A stretch of 64,000 nt of DNA from Saccharopolyspora hirsuta (lineage in GTDB: Bacteria; Actinomycetota; Actinomycetes; Mycobacteriales; Pseudonocardiaceae). The stretch lies in contig NZ_VWPH01000013.1 in NCBI RefSeq assembly GCF_008630535.1, forward strand, positions 1 to 64,000, written 5' to 3'. A program made the translations under genes and the position numbers. Below are positions 63,845 through 64,000 of this stretch, piece after piece. Position 1 is the first letter of the stretch, and each line of letters opens with the position of its first letter. The notes beneath the pieces are model-generated. The model did not search any database, had not been told where the DNA came from, and worked only from the letters and a program-made list of their open reading frames with translations.

Positions 63845-64000
63845 TCAGACCGACGTCCGGGTGCCCTTCGCGAGCACCTCGACGGCCGTTCCCTCCGGGC
63901 GGAGCTGCTCGAACATCCGGTAGTGCATCTGCGGCGCGGCCAGCACCGCCTCGTGGATCGGGACCGCCGTTCGCGGGGCGACCGCGCGGAGGAAGTCGAC
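63845..64000 (-). CDS. MBL-fold metallo-hydrolase, C-terminal end (cut by window edge)
   Basis: The last 51 residues of a minus-strand gene are visible: VDFLRAVAPRTAVPIHEAVL, then AAPQMHYRMFEQLRPEGTAV and EVLAKGTRTSV before a TGA. This resembles the C-terminus of actinobacterial beta-lactamase-fold hydrolases (UlaG-like), in which the P-I-H-E histidine is a metal ligand. The rest of the gene, with the HxHxDH motif, is outside the window. Confidence 0.65.
   Translation of the reverse strand, partial: VDFLRAVAPRTAVPIHEAVLAAPQMHYRMFEQLRPEGTAVEVLAKGTRTSV

Overview
High-GC actinobacterial chromosome, roughly 70% G+C or more by eye, with many GTG starts and heavy G/C third-position bias. The gene set points to the Pseudonocardiaceae, perhaps Saccharopolyspora; the genus is my inference. 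Much of the order recalls mycobacterial neighbourhoods: an Fe-S reductase near dnaK-grpE-dnaJ-hspR, clpB, a flavohemoglobin, pyrE with an RNA methyltransferase, fba, DUF3151 and purA. No rRNA, tRNA, CRISPR array, prophage or complete insertion sequence was recognised.

Layout. 1-8 kb: a truncated Fe-S reductase, a DUF1707 protein, an SMR pump with its TetR regulator, a DUF4097 protein, then dnaK-grpE-dnaJ-hspR behind two HspR operators (HAIR). 8-22 kb: a type II-like flavohemoglobin, a PPOX-fold protein, two MarR regulators, an MFS exporter fused to carboxypeptidase-regulatory-like (CRR) repeats followed by a YceI protein with the same kind of repeat, an alanine symporter, clpB with its own HAIR, and a divergent MFS/TetR pair with two palindromic operators. 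22-30 kb: a GntR-ABC-permease operon, an SDR, pyrE, an RNA methyltransferase, a VOC protein and DedA. 30-38 kb: nagA with a ROK kinase, a SigE-family sigma factor, fba, DUF3151, FUSC, a small regulator and a secreted HNH nuclease. 38-48 kb: purA, a Na+/H+ antiporter, a GDPD, purD, a type VII-like pair including a WXG100-lysozyme-fold fusion, and an aminotransferase. 48-64 kb: a HAD hydrolase with threonine aldolase, a sigma/membrane-protein pair, a Gdx-type SMR, a TetR, a heterodimeric ABC exporter with complementary degenerate sites, a decayed second sigma cassette, purB, TenA, purC, a DUF2334 protein, an Asp-rich secreted protein and the end of an MBL-fold hydrolase.

The most unusual signal is non-coding. 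Three families of intergenic foldback repeats are scattered here. R1 is about 210-260 bp, has four copies plus a fragment, all in one orientation, and has stems whose two arms change together between copies. F2 is a composite of about 140 bp built from TTTCAATTGAAA-like and ATTTCAATGGAAAT-like palindromes around a third hairpin. F3 is a short tandem palindromic array followed by two identical 20-bp palindromes. Two R1 copies sit inside F2 palindromes, so R1 behaves like a mobile miniature element or a dispersed structured RNA. I could not place any of the three in a known family.

Metabolically the window holds four purine genes (purA, purD, purB, purC) and one pyrimidine gene (pyrE), plus the HspR heat-shock regulon. 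Reading frames were checked by hand; no searches or folding programs were run.
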